DNA from: Tianweitania populi
GTDB lineage: Bacteria; Pseudomonadota; Alphaproteobacteria; Rhizobiales; Rhizobiaceae
Assembly: GCF_014652875.1 (NCBI RefSeq)
Contig: NZ_BMZQ01000005.1
Span: forward strand, 62,001-126,000
Direction: 5' to 3'
Length of the DNA stretch: 64,000 nt
Shown: positions 54,373 through 63,900 of the stretch, piece by piece
Numbering within the stretch: position 1 is the stretch's first letter
How the letters are laid out: each line of letters begins with the position of its first letter
Notes under the pieces: model-generated
Seen by the model: only the letters and a program-made list of their open reading frames with translations
What the model was told of the DNA's origin: nothing
The model's database searches: none
Made by a program: the position numbers and the translations under genes

Positions 54373-55451
54373 CAGGCCGCATCCCGGCGTTGTTGCAGGG
54401 CTGTACGAAGCTGGACGATGCTTGGCGTGATGATGGGGATGAAGGCGGCTTCGCGCCAGCGCCGGGCAAAGGCGCGGCCGGGTTCTTCCAGATAAGCGCG
54501 TCCGCCGGACGCTTGCAGCTCGAGCTGAACGGCTTGCGCGACGATGTCGGCAAGCTCGATGCGAAGCTCGAACAGCGAGGAGGCGTCTGTCACGAAGGCC
54601 TGGGAACGCAAACCGGCGGCTAGGCGCGCGTGAGCATCATCAAGCTGCCGCGATAGTTGCGCCAGCGGTTCACCGAGAACGCCGCGACCGGCACCGGCGC
54701 AAGCTTTCGCCTCGCTCAGCGCGCGCTTTGCCAAGCCAATCGACATGCCGCATTGCAGGCCGGCAAAGGCCGGGCGCGACTTCGGCAGCCATTCCCTTGC
54801 GTTGGTGCTGATGATGCGGTCATCGCCGATCTGCACATCATTGATGGCCAGCGCCGCGGTGTTGGCCGATCGCATGCCCATCAAGGCAAGATCCTCGGTC
54901 CTGGTCATGCCGGGATCGTCATGGGCGAAAGAAACAACAAGGACGCGGCCATCGTCATGATCCACCGCGCCGGCGACATGGAAGCCTTCGGGGCGCAAGT
55001 TCGTCACCCACGGCATTTTGCCGTTCAGCGTGAGCGTATCCGAGCCGGTGGCCGAGATCTGCAGGGGTTCGAGGCCGCCCAGAAATTTCATGGCATTGGA
55101 CAGGCCTGTAGCACCGGCGAGACGACCCGCTAGAAGGTTCGACAGCAGGCGCTCGCGCAGACCCTGGTTCTGGCTGTCGAGCAGGAACTGGATATAAGCG
55201 CGCTGGCTCCACAACACGAAGGCGGAGGCTAGTGAATGCGACGCCACGTCCGCAATCGCGTTCACCGCATCGACGACATCACCGCCTGAACCGCCAAGAG
55301 CAGCCGGCACGCCGATCGCCGGATAGCCCGCCTCGGCGAGCTGCGGCAGGATGTTCGAAGACGGTTCTTCACCGCGATCGATCGCATCGGCTGCCGTTTC
55401 GATCCAGTCTGCGAAGCGCTTGGTCTCGGCTTTGGTGCTGCTGCCCTGCAT
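54372..55451 (-). CDS. Acyl-CoA dehydrogenase-fold flavoprotein, possibly a sulfur-acquisition monooxygenase
   Basis: This 359-residue protein has the acyl-CoA dehydrogenase fold: an N-terminal helical domain with LPQLAEAGYPAIGVPAALGGSGGDVVDAVNAIADVA, a middle beta domain (LTLNGKMPWVTNLRP) and a C-terminal helical domain with the flavin-contacting ASGGRAYLEEPGRAFARRWREAAFIPIITPSIVQLR. In true dehydrogenases the segment after the last Arg-rich helix reads PI-EGT with the catalytic Glu; here it is PIITPS, so that base is absent. This recalls flavin monooxygenase members (DszC/SfnB type) linked to sulfur-compound uptake. ATG 55451 starts four bases after the AhpD-like gene stop. It is coupled to an SsuABC-like importer. 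Confidence 0.82.
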   Translation of the reverse strand: MQGSSTKAETKRFADWIETAADAIDRGEEPSSNILPQLAEAGYPAIGVPAALGGSGGDVVDAVNAIADVASHSLASAFVLWSQRAYIQFLLDSQNQGLRERLLSNLLAGRLAGATGLSNAMKFLGGLEPLQISATGSDTLTLNGKMPWVTNLRPEGFHVAGAVDHDDGRVLVVSFAHDDPGMTRTEDLALMGMRSANTAALAINDVQIGDDRIISTNAREWLPKSRPAFAGLQCGMSIGLAKRALSEAKACAGAGRGVLGEPLAQLSRQLDDAHARLAAGLRSQAFVTDASSLFELRIELADIVAQAVQLELQASGGRAYLEEPGRAFARRWREAAFIPIITPSIVQLRTALQQRRDAA

Positions 55452-55455
55452 GATG

Positions 55456-56025
55456 TTACTCGGCAGCCTGGGCCCGGTTGGTCCATGCAAATTGCTGAAG
55501 CTGTTCGTTTAGCGGCGGCTGGCCGAGATTGTTCGCAAAGTTGCAGAGCGTGGCCAGGCTGACGCCGAGCACGACTTCGAGGGCTGCCTGATCATCGTAA
55601 CCGGCTGACTTGAAGGTTTTCAACTCGGCATCGACAACGGCGCCGCGTCCAGCGATGACGGCCTCGGTGAAGCGGGCGACAGCGTCGAGCTTGGCGTTTT
55701 CGATGGTGTTGCGGCTGCGCAGGGCTTCGACGGTGCCGGCATCGAGCCCGGCCTTCTTGGTGGCGACGGCGGTATGGCCGGCGACGCAGAAGCCGCAGCC
55801 ATGGATCGCAGCAGCGGTGATCTGCACGACCTCACGCTCGGCCAGCGACAAGGAAGCCCGACCATTGATGCCGCCAAGCGTCAGATAGGCTTCAAGCGCG
55901 GTCGGCGCATTGGCGAGCACGCGCAAGAGGTTGGGAAGAAAACCATTGGAAGCCTCAGCCTTGGTGAGAAGCGGCTTGGCTTCTTCAGGAGCGTTTTCGA
56001 TGGTGCGCAGTTCGAGCCTGGACAT
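55456..56025 (-). CDS. AhpD/carboxymuconolactone decarboxylase-like protein
   Basis: This 189-residue all-helical protein of the CMD/AhpD superfamily contains LSLAEREVVQITAAAIHGCGFCVAGHT, which holds the Glu, the CxxC pair (Cys77, Cys80) and His84 of the peroxidatic/disulfide site. Such proteins act as thiol-dependent peroxidases or reductants. It is the first gene of the five-gene minus-strand operon with the acyl-CoA-dehydrogenase-like flavoprotein and the importer, and may remove peroxide formed by that flavoprotein or reduce its partner. ATG 56025 begins the gene; its promoter must lie in the 56.0-56.3 kb gap. Confidence 0.88.
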   Translation of the reverse strand: MSRLELRTIENAPEEAKPLLTKAEASNGFLPNLLRVLANAPTALEAYLTLGGINGRASLSLAEREVVQITAAAIHGCGFCVAGHTAVATKKAGLDAGTVEALRSRNTIENAKLDAVARFTEAVIAGRGAVVDAELKTFKSAGYDDQAALEVVLGVSLATLCNFANNLGQPPLNEQLQQFAWTNRAQAAE

Positions 56026-56300
56026 GGTCGGCCTTTCTAAACGGTGGTAGCGGCTGGTCCCGCACTGGGTCTGCGCGGGCTAGCGGCGAGAGGGAGATCT
56101 GTCTGTCCTGTTAAGCTCAGCGACGAGGAAGCCAACAGTTTACGGACAGAACCCACTAAGTCCCGCAACAGCTACCTGAATGCAGTCGTTTTGTTGAGGA
56201 ATGACATTCGAACCGCGACGGGTTCTTTAGAACATCGTTCTCAAGCTGGGCTGGCTGAATCTACTCAGAGAAGCTGTCGGCAAAGAGTTCGTTCTTCAGC
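56026..56300. other. 275-base intergenic region upstream of the AhpD-like operon
   Basis: No gene is supported here. An open frame at 56044-56391 on the plus strand has no family resemblance and overlaps the kinase gene. The region holds several short inverted repeats: GAACC/GGTTC (56210-56214 and 56221-56225), the palindrome GTTCTTTAGAAC (56222-56233), and a distant CTGTCC/GGACAG pair near 56104 and 56143. These may be regulator sites for the operon or the 3' hairpin of the kinase message; I see no T-tract terminator. Confidence 0.35.
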
Positions 56301-57578
56301 TCACACGATGACAAGCGCCCGGAAGTCATTGACGTTTGTGAGTGTAGGGCCAGTCTTTAAGAGATCACCCAGCCGTTCGAAGAAGCTGTAGCTGTCATGG
56401 GCAGCAAGACAGGCTTTCGCGTCCATGCCGGCCTGTGTTCCGCGCGCCAGCGTATCGGGTGTGATGATCGCGCCGGCTGCGTCCTCAGTGCCGTCGATTC
56501 CGTCCGTATCGCCAGCGATGGCCCAGATGCCGTCTTGCCCCTCGAGAGCTACTGCGAGCCCCAGCAGGAACTCCGTGTTGCGGCCGCCTCGACCGGCTGA
56601 GCCGGCGCCGATGGTGACCGTTGCTTCGCCGCCGGACAAGATCACCGCCGGACCTTTGATTGGTTGGCCCCTGTGCTTAGCCGAGCGCGCAATGCCGCCG
56701 AGCACAGTCCCCATCTCGCGCGCTTCGCCTTCGAGCGCGTCACCTAGGATCAAGGTCTGCAATCCCCATTCTTTCCCGACACGCGCTGCTGCGTCGAGAG
56801 CGAGGGCGGGCGCTGCGATGATCCGGACGTCGCCTGTGATGTCGCCGAGCTTGGGCGTTTCCACGTTTTCCTTAAGAAATTGCTGCGCGCTTTGTGGGAG
56901 ATCTATGCGGCGGCGTGCTATGATTTCGCGGACGCTTTGAAGGGTGGAAAGATCAGCCACGGTCGGACCGGAGGCGATGTCAGAGGGATCGTCGCCGGGC
57001 ACATCGGAGATCACCAGCGTGACGAGCTTCGCCGGCTGTGCAGCCAAAGCGAGACGCCCACCTTTCAGGCGCGACAGGTGCTTCCGCACGGCGTTCATCT
57101 CGCGGATGGTCGCTCCACTGTGGAGCAGGGCCTTGTTCACGGCCTGCTTGTCGGCGAGCGACATGGCTCCAGCGGGGGCAACCAGAAGGGAGGAACCACC
57201 GCCGGAAAACAGAGCGATCACGAGATCCTTGTCGGTCAAGCCCTGGACGGCTTCCTCCAAGGTGCGTCCTGCTTCCAGGCTCATGGCATCTGGAACCGGG
57301 TGGGCCGCTTCCAGGATGCGGATGCGGCCGGCGGGCACTGCATGTCCATAGCGGGTAACGATGACGCCCGACAGGTCCACATCGGGCCAAGCTGCATCAA
57401 CCGCCCCGGCCATCGCCGCCGAAGCCTTGCCGGCGCCAATGACCACGCAACGGCCTTCCGGTTTTGATGGAAGATTCTGCGCAACCGTCTTCAAGGGATC
57501 CGCGCTCGCAACAGCGGCGTCAAACATGCGCCGCAGCAGATTGCGAACGGCATCGTCGCTCGGAATGTGCGCCGTCAT
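56301..57578 (-). CDS. Glycerate 2-kinase (TtuD/GckA-like, MOFRL family)
   Basis: This 425-residue enzyme phosphorylates D-glycerate to 2-phosphoglycerate in this family (older annotation: hydroxypyruvate reductase). Seen: GRCVVIGAGKASAAMA, LFSGGGSSLLVAPAG, NAVRKHLSRLKGGRLA, VISDVPGDDPSDIASGPT, and in the C-terminal MOFRL domain ILSGGEATV, GRGGRNTEFLLGLA and AGDTDGIDGTEDAAGA. These are all the conserved family blocks at normal length. It overlaps the LysR gene upstream by four bases (ATGA), so the two are cotranscribed. It links serine/glyoxylate or tartrate-type breakdown to glycolysis; partner enzymes are not in the window. Confidence 0.92.
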   Translation of the reverse strand: MTAHIPSDDAVRNLLRRMFDAAVASADPLKTVAQNLPSKPEGRCVVIGAGKASAAMAGAVDAAWPDVDLSGVIVTRYGHAVPAGRIRILEAAHPVPDAMSLEAGRTLEEAVQGLTDKDLVIALFSGGGSSLLVAPAGAMSLADKQAVNKALLHSGATIREMNAVRKHLSRLKGGRLALAAQPAKLVTLVISDVPGDDPSDIASGPTVADLSTLQSVREIIARRRIDLPQSAQQFLKENVETPKLGDITGDVRIIAAPALALDAAARVGKEWGLQTLILGDALEGEAREMGTVLGGIARSAKHRGQPIKGPAVILSGGEATVTIGAGSAGRGGRNTEFLLGLAVALEGQDGIWAIAGDTDGIDGTEDAAGAIITPDTLARGTQAGMDAKACLAAHDSYSFFERLGDLLKTGPTLTNVNDFRALVIV

Positions 57579-58513
57579 TCTGCTGCCTCCCAGCGGGCCT
57601 TGCCTTGTTCAGGCTCCTTCAGCGCCTGCACGCGCTTGGCCAACCAGTCCACGAAGACGCGCACCTTGTTGCTGAGGTGGCGGGTCTGCGGATAAACGAT
57701 GTAAAGAGGCAAGACCTCGCATTCCCAATCCGGGAGGATCTCCACGAGTTCTCCTCGTGCCACGGCGTCCTTCACCATGAAGCTGGCGGCTTGGCCCACA
57801 CCGATGCCGGAGATTATGGCGTTGACGTAGGAGCGGGCATCGTTGACCGAGATCGCATAGCGCGGCGAGATTTCGATGACCTCGTCACCGCGGCAGAATT
57901 CCATGGATAAAACCCGACCGGCGGCGGCGTTGAGATAGCCCACCGCAAGGTGGCCTTCGGTCAGATCGTTAGGATGTGTTGGCGCTCCGTGTCTTTCGAG
58001 ATAGAGCGGGGAGGCGAAGGTGCGCATCTTTAGTTCGCCGACCTTGCGCGCCACCAGCGACTGATCGGTCGGCGTGCCGCCTCGCAGCGCGCAGTCGACG
58101 TTTTCGGCAATGTAATCGACCAGCCGGTCGCCGACCCCGATATCGAGCTGTATCCGCGGATAGCTCATGTAGAAATCGCACAGGTTGGGGATGACGATGA
58201 GATCGGCGAAGGCCCCAGCCATCTCGACGCGCAATCGTCCTGATGGACCTGCCTGGGAATGCGACATCGAGCCATCGAGTTCATCGATCTCCGACAGGAT
58301 CTGCAACGCACGCTCGTAATAGAGCGCGCCATCCGTGGTCACCATCACCCGGCGCGTCGTTCGGTTCAGCAAGGTCGTGCTCAGATGGGCCTCCAGCCCT
58401 TGCACCATGTTCGTGACCGTTGTCTTCGGCATGTCCAGGGCCGTTGCGGCGCGCGTGAAGTTTCCTGTTTCCACCACCCGAACGAAAACGCGCATAGCCG
58501 ACAGCTGATCCAC
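57575..58513 (-). CDS. LysR family regulator
   Basis: This 312-residue LysR-type regulator has an N-terminal winged helix (MDQLSAMRVFVRVVETGNFTRAATALDMPKTTVTNMVQGLEAHLSTTLLNRTTRRV) of the CrgA/DmlR-like subgroup, and an effector domain from about residue 90 (GRLRVEMAGAFADLIVIPNLCDFYMSYPRIQLDIG). It overlaps the glycerate kinase gene by four bases, an unusual same-operon placement for LysR. It is divergent from the hydrolase-like gene at 58.6 kb across 129 bases, so it could regulate either side. Function is therefore uncertain; family secure. Confidence 0.9.
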   Translation of the reverse strand: MDQLSAMRVFVRVVETGNFTRAATALDMPKTTVTNMVQGLEAHLSTTLLNRTTRRVMVTTDGALYYERALQILSEIDELDGSMSHSQAGPSGRLRVEMAGAFADLIVIPNLCDFYMSYPRIQLDIGVGDRLVDYIAENVDCALRGGTPTDQSLVARKVGELKMRTFASPLYLERHGAPTHPNDLTEGHLAVGYLNAAAGRVLSMEFCRGDEVIEISPRYAISVNDARSYVNAIISGIGVGQAASFMVKDAVARGELVEILPDWECEVLPLYIVYPQTRHLSNKVRVFVDWLAKRVQALKEPEQGKARWEAAE

Positions 58514-58566
58514 GATATTCTCCTATTGCCCGCTATTTTCGAACAGTGAAGCCAAGAATGCCTAAC

Positions 58567-58594
58567 TTGTGCTTGTCGGTTGAGATAATAATAT
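58567..58594 (+). promoter_or_regulatory. Candidate promoter of the hydrolase-like gene
   Basis: TTGTGC (58567-58572) and TAATAT (58589-58594) are 16 bases apart, a fair -35/-10 pair, about 50 bases upstream of ATG 58643 and in the gap shared with the divergent LysR gene. Confidence 0.35.
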
Positions 58595-58642
58595 CGAACT
58601 CACAACAAGCAACCAGTTTTGCCAAGCGGCTTCGAGACGAAC

Positions 58643-59434
58643 ATGTCGGCGCAATCGAATAAAGACCAGATGAGCAAGGTGACTGCGTCGCCTGTGCCCA
58701 TGCGGCTTTATGATGGAGCAAGGATCGGCAAGATCCCGCCCATCGTGCTTTATCTGCGCGGCCGGGCATTTCTCGACAAAGACCGCGGCGAGGTTGAACG
58801 GCCGATTGCCAAGGCGATGGCTGAAACAGGTGCCATCGTTCTAGAGGCGGACTATGGCACCATTTCGCACAACGTCTTCCCAAAGGCGATGGAATGCGCG
58901 TTCCAGGCGCTGACCGACATTGCAAGGCGGCGCAAGGAGTTCGGCGCGAGTGTGAAGTCTCCGCTGTTCGTTGCCGGTGATGAAGCAGGCGGGAATGTTG
59001 CGGCGGGCGTGGCGCTGAAAGCGCGTGATCTCCTACCCGGCGAATTGAAGGGACAGATGCTTTTTTCGCCGATGGTCGATCCGCAGATGGCGACGGCGTC
59101 GTTTCGGACTGCTGATACCTTAGGCATGCGCGAAGCCTGGTCGGACGGTTGGAGCCACTACATTGGTTCCTTCTTCCAGCATCCTTATGCGGCGCCATGC
59201 CTGTGTTCGCGGTTGGCGAAAGTGGCGCCGGCCTTGATCATCACGTCGGAAGACGATCCGCTGCATGACGAAGTGCTGAGCTATGCGGAGCGTCTAAAGG
59301 CCAGTGATGTCGAGGTTTTCCAGCATGTGTTTGCAGCCAATTGCGGCTGGACGAGTCTTTATAAAGAAGGGACCGGCAAGTGGATCCCCTCGTTCTGCAC
59401 TCAGTTTTCGCAATTTATAAAAAGCGTCCACTAG
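58643..59434 (+). CDS. Alpha/beta-hydrolase-fold protein lacking the catalytic serine
   Basis: This 263-residue protein is related to hormone-sensitive-lipase-type alpha/beta hydrolases, without a signal peptide. Compared with that family, the nucleophile elbow GDSAGGN is GDEAGGN here (Glu114 in place of Ser), the oxyanion HGGG segment reads LYLRGRAFL, and the catalytic His region reads HVFAANCGW; the acid site EDDPLHDE is kept. The protein is thus probably not an esterase; it may be a binding or regulatory protein, or have a changed chemistry. ATG 58643 is used; ATG 58670 is an alternative. It stands between the LysR regulator and an RND pump on the plus strand, separated from the pump by 223 bases. 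Confidence 0.8.
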   Translation: MSAQSNKDQMSKVTASPVPMRLYDGARIGKIPPIVLYLRGRAFLDKDRGEVERPIAKAMAETGAIVLEADYGTISHNVFPKAMECAFQALTDIARRRKEFGASVKSPLFVAGDEAGGNVAAGVALKARDLLPGELKGQMLFSPMVDPQMATASFRTADTLGMREAWSDGWSHYIGSFFQHPYAAPCLCSRLAKVAPALIITSEDDPLHDEVLSYAERLKASDVEVFQHVFAANCGWTSLYKEGTGKWIPSFCTQFSQFIKSVH

Positions 59435-59657
59435 AGAGATTTCAGCACCTAGTACAACTAACCCATAAGCCTTTTAGCGTGAGTATCAGCATATACTTGT
59501 AAATGATATTATGATGGAAACCAGGTTCAGAGAAGACGTACGCGCTGGACATTTCTGCAGGGCGTAACCGGGACCTAAGGGCCATTTTCTTTTTCAGCAT
59601 ACGCGTCGTGTCGGCGAATTGAACAAGCGGGCAATCGGAGTTGCCCAGGAGAATAAG
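59435..59657. other. 223-base intergenic region before the RND pump
   Basis: No gene is supported. The first half is A/T-rich (59455-59515) and probably carries the pump promoter; TATTAT and TATGAT near 59507-59515 are -10-like. No TetR-type palindrome of good quality was found by eye, and no regulator gene for the pump lies in the window. Confidence 0.3.
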
Positions 59658-60839
59658 ATGTCATCGAAGATCAAGAACTGGGCCCTATGGGGTGCCGGAA
59701 TGAGCGTTGCTGCGCTGATTGCAGGCGCATCATTTTATCTCGACATGCCGAAGGCTGCGAATGCTGCGCCGGCCGCTGCTCAAGCGGCTCCCGCTGTGCC
59801 GGTCAAGGTCGCGACGGTCGAGTCGCGCAGTGTCATTACCTGGCAGGAATTTTCCGGCCGGCTTGAAGCGGTTGATCGCGTTCAGCTGCGGCCGCGCGTT
59901 GCCGGAGAAATCCAGTCCGTCCACTTCCAGGAGGGTGGTCTGGTGACGGCGGGTGATCTCCTGTTCAGCATCGACCCTGAGCCCTACAAGGCAGCCGTGG
60001 CTCAGGCGCAGGGTCTTGTTGCTTCAGCCGAAGCAAAGCTCGAACTCGCCAACACCGAACTCGAACGTGGCCGCACACTGGCTGCCAAGACGACGATCTC
60101 GCAGAGCGATCTGGCTCAGCGCCAAAGCACGCAGCGGGATGCGGCCGCAGCTGTCCAGTCGGCACAAGCTGGTCTGAAGGTCGCGCAGCTTGATCTCGAT
60201 TATACCGAAATCCGAGCACCAATTTCCGGACGTGCGGGTAAGATCGATGTTTCCGTCGGTAACCTTGTTGCCGGTGGTTCGGCATCCACGGCGCTGACGA
60301 CGATCGTGTCCATTGACCCGATTTACGCCAGCTTCGATGTCAGCGAAGCCTTTGTTGCCAGCGTTCTGGCGGAACTTCCGGTCAACAATGGCGTCACGGC
60401 AATCGATCAGATTCCGGTCGAGGTTGCGACCCTGGCCGCCAATGCACGACCGGTCCGAGGCAAGCTGCAGTTCGTCGATAATCAGGTCAACGCGACCAGC
60501 GGCACGATCCGCGTTCGCGCCGAGTTCGGCAACACTGACGGTCGTTTGATCGCCGGGCAGTTCGTGCGGGTTCGCATGGGCCAGCCGAAGGCCGAAGATC
60601 GTTTGATGATCAGCGAGCGTGCGATCGGCACCGATCAGGACAAGAAGTTCGTTTTCTCGGTCAACGAGGCCAACACGGTCGATTATCGTCCGGTCCAGCT
60701 CGGCACGACGGTTGATGGCATGCGCATCGTCGAGAACGGCCTCAATCAGGGTGACCGGATCGTCGTAAGCGGCCTCCAGCATATTCGTCCGGGCGCAGTT
60801 GTTGCTCCGGAAGTTGAAGGCCAGGTAGCGGCCAAGTAA
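59658..60839 (+). CDS. RND efflux periplasmic adaptor (membrane fusion protein)
   Basis: This 393-residue adaptor of the AcrA/MexE/BepD class starts at ATG 59658 with AGGAGA about seven bases upstream. It has an N-terminal membrane anchor or signal (about 5-30), no lipobox cysteine, a split lipoyl domain (VQLRPRVAGEIQSVHFQEGGLVTAGDLLFSIDPEPY and LDLDYTEIRAPISGRAGKIDVSVGNLVAGG), an alpha-hairpin in between (about 110-150), and the membrane-proximal segments typical of MexE-like adaptors. It links the inner-membrane pump encoded 113 bases downstream to an outer-membrane channel, which is not encoded here. Confidence 0.93.
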   Translation: MSSKIKNWALWGAGMSVAALIAGASFYLDMPKAANAAPAAAQAAPAVPVKVATVESRSVITWQEFSGRLEAVDRVQLRPRVAGEIQSVHFQEGGLVTAGDLLFSIDPEPYKAAVAQAQGLVASAEAKLELANTELERGRTLAAKTTISQSDLAQRQSTQRDAAAAVQSAQAGLKVAQLDLDYTEIRAPISGRAGKIDVSVGNLVAGGSASTALTTIVSIDPIYASFDVSEAFVASVLAELPVNNGVTAIDQIPVEVATLAANARPVRGKLQFVDNQVNATSGTIRVRAEFGNTDGRLIAGQFVRVRMGQPKAEDRLMISERAIGTDQDKKFVFSVNEANTVDYRPVQLGTTVDGMRIVENGLNQGDRIVVSGLQHIRPGAVVAPEVEGQVAAK

Positions 60840-60883
60840 TCGGCCGCTACCACCCGCGCACTTGTAGTTAGCTTGGAACGGGA

Positions 60884-60910
60884 CGCTCGCAGTTTATCGA
60901 ACTGCGGGCG
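60884..60910 (+). other. Hairpin between adaptor and pump genes
   Basis: CGCTCGCAGTT (60884-60894) pairs with AACTGCGGGCG (60900-60910) in an 11-base stem (one T-G pair) around TATCG. No T tract follows. It probably stabilises the upstream message or mildly attenuates the pump gene, which starts 43 bases later. Confidence 0.5.
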
Positions 60911-60952
60911 ACGGACCAGCATGTCTGTTCGACCCGTAGAGGTAGGTTCACA

Positions 60953-63900
60953 ATGAACATTTCCCGGTTTTTCGTCGACCGGCCGGTGTTTGCCGCCGTG
61001 TTGTCGGTCTTGATCGTGGTGGCCGGCCTTCTGGGCATGCGGTCGCTTCCGATCTCGGAATATCCTGAAGTCGTTCCGCCCTCTGTGGTGGTGCGCGCGA
61101 CCTATCCGGGGGCGAACCCAACCGTCATTGCCGAAACGGTCGCGACGCCGCTCGAAGAGCAGATCAACGGCGTTGAAGACATGCTTTACATGTCAAGTCA
61201 GGCGACCTCGGACGGCGTGCTGACGCTGACCGTTACCTTCAAGCTCGGCACCGATCCGGATAAGGCGCAACAGCTGGTGCAGAACCGCGTGTCGCAGGCG
61301 GAGCCGAGGCTTCCCGGTGAAGTGCGTTCGCTTGGCATTACGACCGTGAAGAGCTCGCCGGACTTCATCATGGTGGTCAATCTCGTCTCCACCGGTGATC
61401 GCTATGATCTGACCTATCTCAGGAACTATGCGACCTTGAACGTCAAGGATCGTCTGGCGCGCATCGAAGGCGTTGGCCAGGTCCAGGTGTTCGGTGCCGG
61501 CGATTATTCCATGCGCATCTGGATCGATCCCCAGAAGGCGGCGGAACATTCACTTGCCGCCAGCGACATCACCAATGCAATCCGCGGCCAGAACGTTCAG
61601 GCTGCAGCTGGCATCATCGGCGCTTCGCCGAGCTTACCGGATGTCGGTTTGCAGCTGAATGTGAACGCGCAAGGGCGCCTGCAAACGCCGGAAGAGTTCG
61701 GCAACATCATCGTGAAGACCAACGAGGATGGCGCGATCACGCGGCTGCGCGATGTCGCGCGCATCGAGCTCGGTGCGGCCGATTACACGCTGCGTTCGCT
61801 GCTCGACGGCAAGCCGGCCGTGGCGATTCCCGTGCTTCAAGCGCCCGGCTCGAACTCGATCGAGATCGCAGACAATGTTCGCGCCACGATGGACGAGTTG
61901 CAGAAGGCGATGCCGGAAGGTGTGAAATACGAGATCGTCTACGACACCACCGAGTTCGTCCGCTCTTCGATCGAAAAGGTGGTCGACACCCTGCTTGAAG
62001 CCGTAGCGCTGGTTGTGCTGGTCGTGATCGTCTTCCTGCAGACCTGGCGCGCTTCGATCATTCCGCTGCTGGCCGTTCCGATCTCGATCATCGGCACCTT
62101 TGCCGTGATGTATATGTTCGGCTTCTCGGTCAACGCGCTGACTTTGTTCGGCCTCGTGCTTGCAATCGGTATTGTGGTCGACGACGCGATCGTTGTGGTC
62201 GAGAATGTCGAGCGCAATATCGAAAATGGTCTGGCGCCGCGTGAAGCGACCTATCGCGCGATGAAGGAAGTGTCGGGCCCGATCATCGCCATCGCGCTGG
62301 TTCTGGTGGCGGTGTTCGTGCCGCTCGCATTCATCTCCGGCCTGTCGGGACAGTTCTATCGGCAGTTCGCGCTGACGATTGCAATCTCCACCGTGATCTC
62401 GGCGATCAATTCGCTAACGCTTTCGCCCGCGCTCGCGGCTTTGCTCCTGAAGGGACATCATGCCCCGAAGGATCGTGTGACGCGCGCGATGGACTTTGTG
62501 TTCGGCTGGTTCTTCCGTGGTTTCAACCGCGTCTTTGGCGCGGCGTCGAACGGCTACAGCCGCACGGTCGGCGGGTTGTTGTCGCGCAAAAGCCTCGTGA
62601 TGATCATCTATCTGGCGCTGGTCGGGTTGACCTACAGCATGTTCAACGCCGTGCCGGGGGGCTTCGTGCCGAGCCAGGACAAGCAGTATCTCGTGGGCTT
62701 TGCTCAGCTGCCGGATGGCGCAACGCTCGACCGGACCGAAAGTGTCGTCAAGCAGATGAGCGACATCGCCCTGAAGCAGCCGGGCGTCAAGCACACGATC
62801 GCGTTTCCGGGCCTCAACATCAACGGTTTCACCAATGGCTCGAACGCCGGCGTGGTGTTCGCCGTGCTGGATGACTTCAAGGATCGCCAGACTCCCGAAC
62901 TGTCCGGTGACGGCATCGCGATGGCTTTGAACGGTCAATTCTCGGGCATCAAGGACGCGTTCATCGCGATCTTCTCACCGCCCCCCGTCAACGGTCTTGG
63001 TACCACCGGCGGCTTCAAACTGCAGATCGAGGACCGCTCTGGCTTCGGCTACCAGACGCTCGACGAGGCCACCAAGGCGGTGATCGGCAAGGCTTACCAG
63101 ACACCGGAACTCGCCGGCATCTTCTCAAGCTACCAGATCAACGTGCCGCAGCTTTATGCCGATCTCGATCGCGCCAAGGCCGAGCAACTCGGCGTCTCGG
63201 TGACGGATGTGTTCGAAACGCTGCAGATTTATCTGGGATCGCTTTACGTCAACGACTTCAACGCGTTTGGCCGCACTTACAGCGTGCGCGTCCAGGCGGA
63301 TGCCGCCTTCCGCGCCAAGGCGGATGACATAGGCAACCTGAAGGTCCGGTCGCAGTCCGGCCAGATGATTCCACTTTCGGCACTGCTGAAGGTCGATGAA
63401 ACCGCAGGGCCGGAGCGCACTACGCGCTACAACGGCTTCCTTTCGGCCGACATCAACGGTGCTCCGGCACCTGGCTTTTCTTCCGGACAGGCGCAGGCTG
63501 CGATGGAGAAGATTCTCGACGAGACGCTGCCGTCCGGCGTGGACTACGAATGGACGGATCTGACCTATCAGCAGATCCTCGCCGGCAATTCGAGCATCAT
63601 CGTGTTCCCGCTGGCTCTGCTCCTGGTCTATCTCGTGCTTGCCGCACAGTATGAAAGCCTGACCCTGCCGCTGGCGATCATCATGATCGTGCCGATGGGC
63701 GTGCTGGCGGCGTTGACAGGTGTGTGGCTCACGGGTGGCGACAACAACATCTTTACGCAGATCGGTCTGGTGGTGTTGGTGGGCTTGTCGGCGAAGAACG
63801 CGATCCTGATCGTGGAGTTCGCGCGAGAGCTGGAGTTCGAAGGAAGAAAACCGCTGGAAGCTGCGATCGAAGCCAGCCGCTTGCGCTTGCGCCCGATCCT

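Noticed and set aside
56044-56391. Possible small plus-strand gene of 115 codons
   Set aside because: It overlaps the conserved C-terminus of glycerate kinase, has no ribosome-binding site that I can see and no recognisable family.
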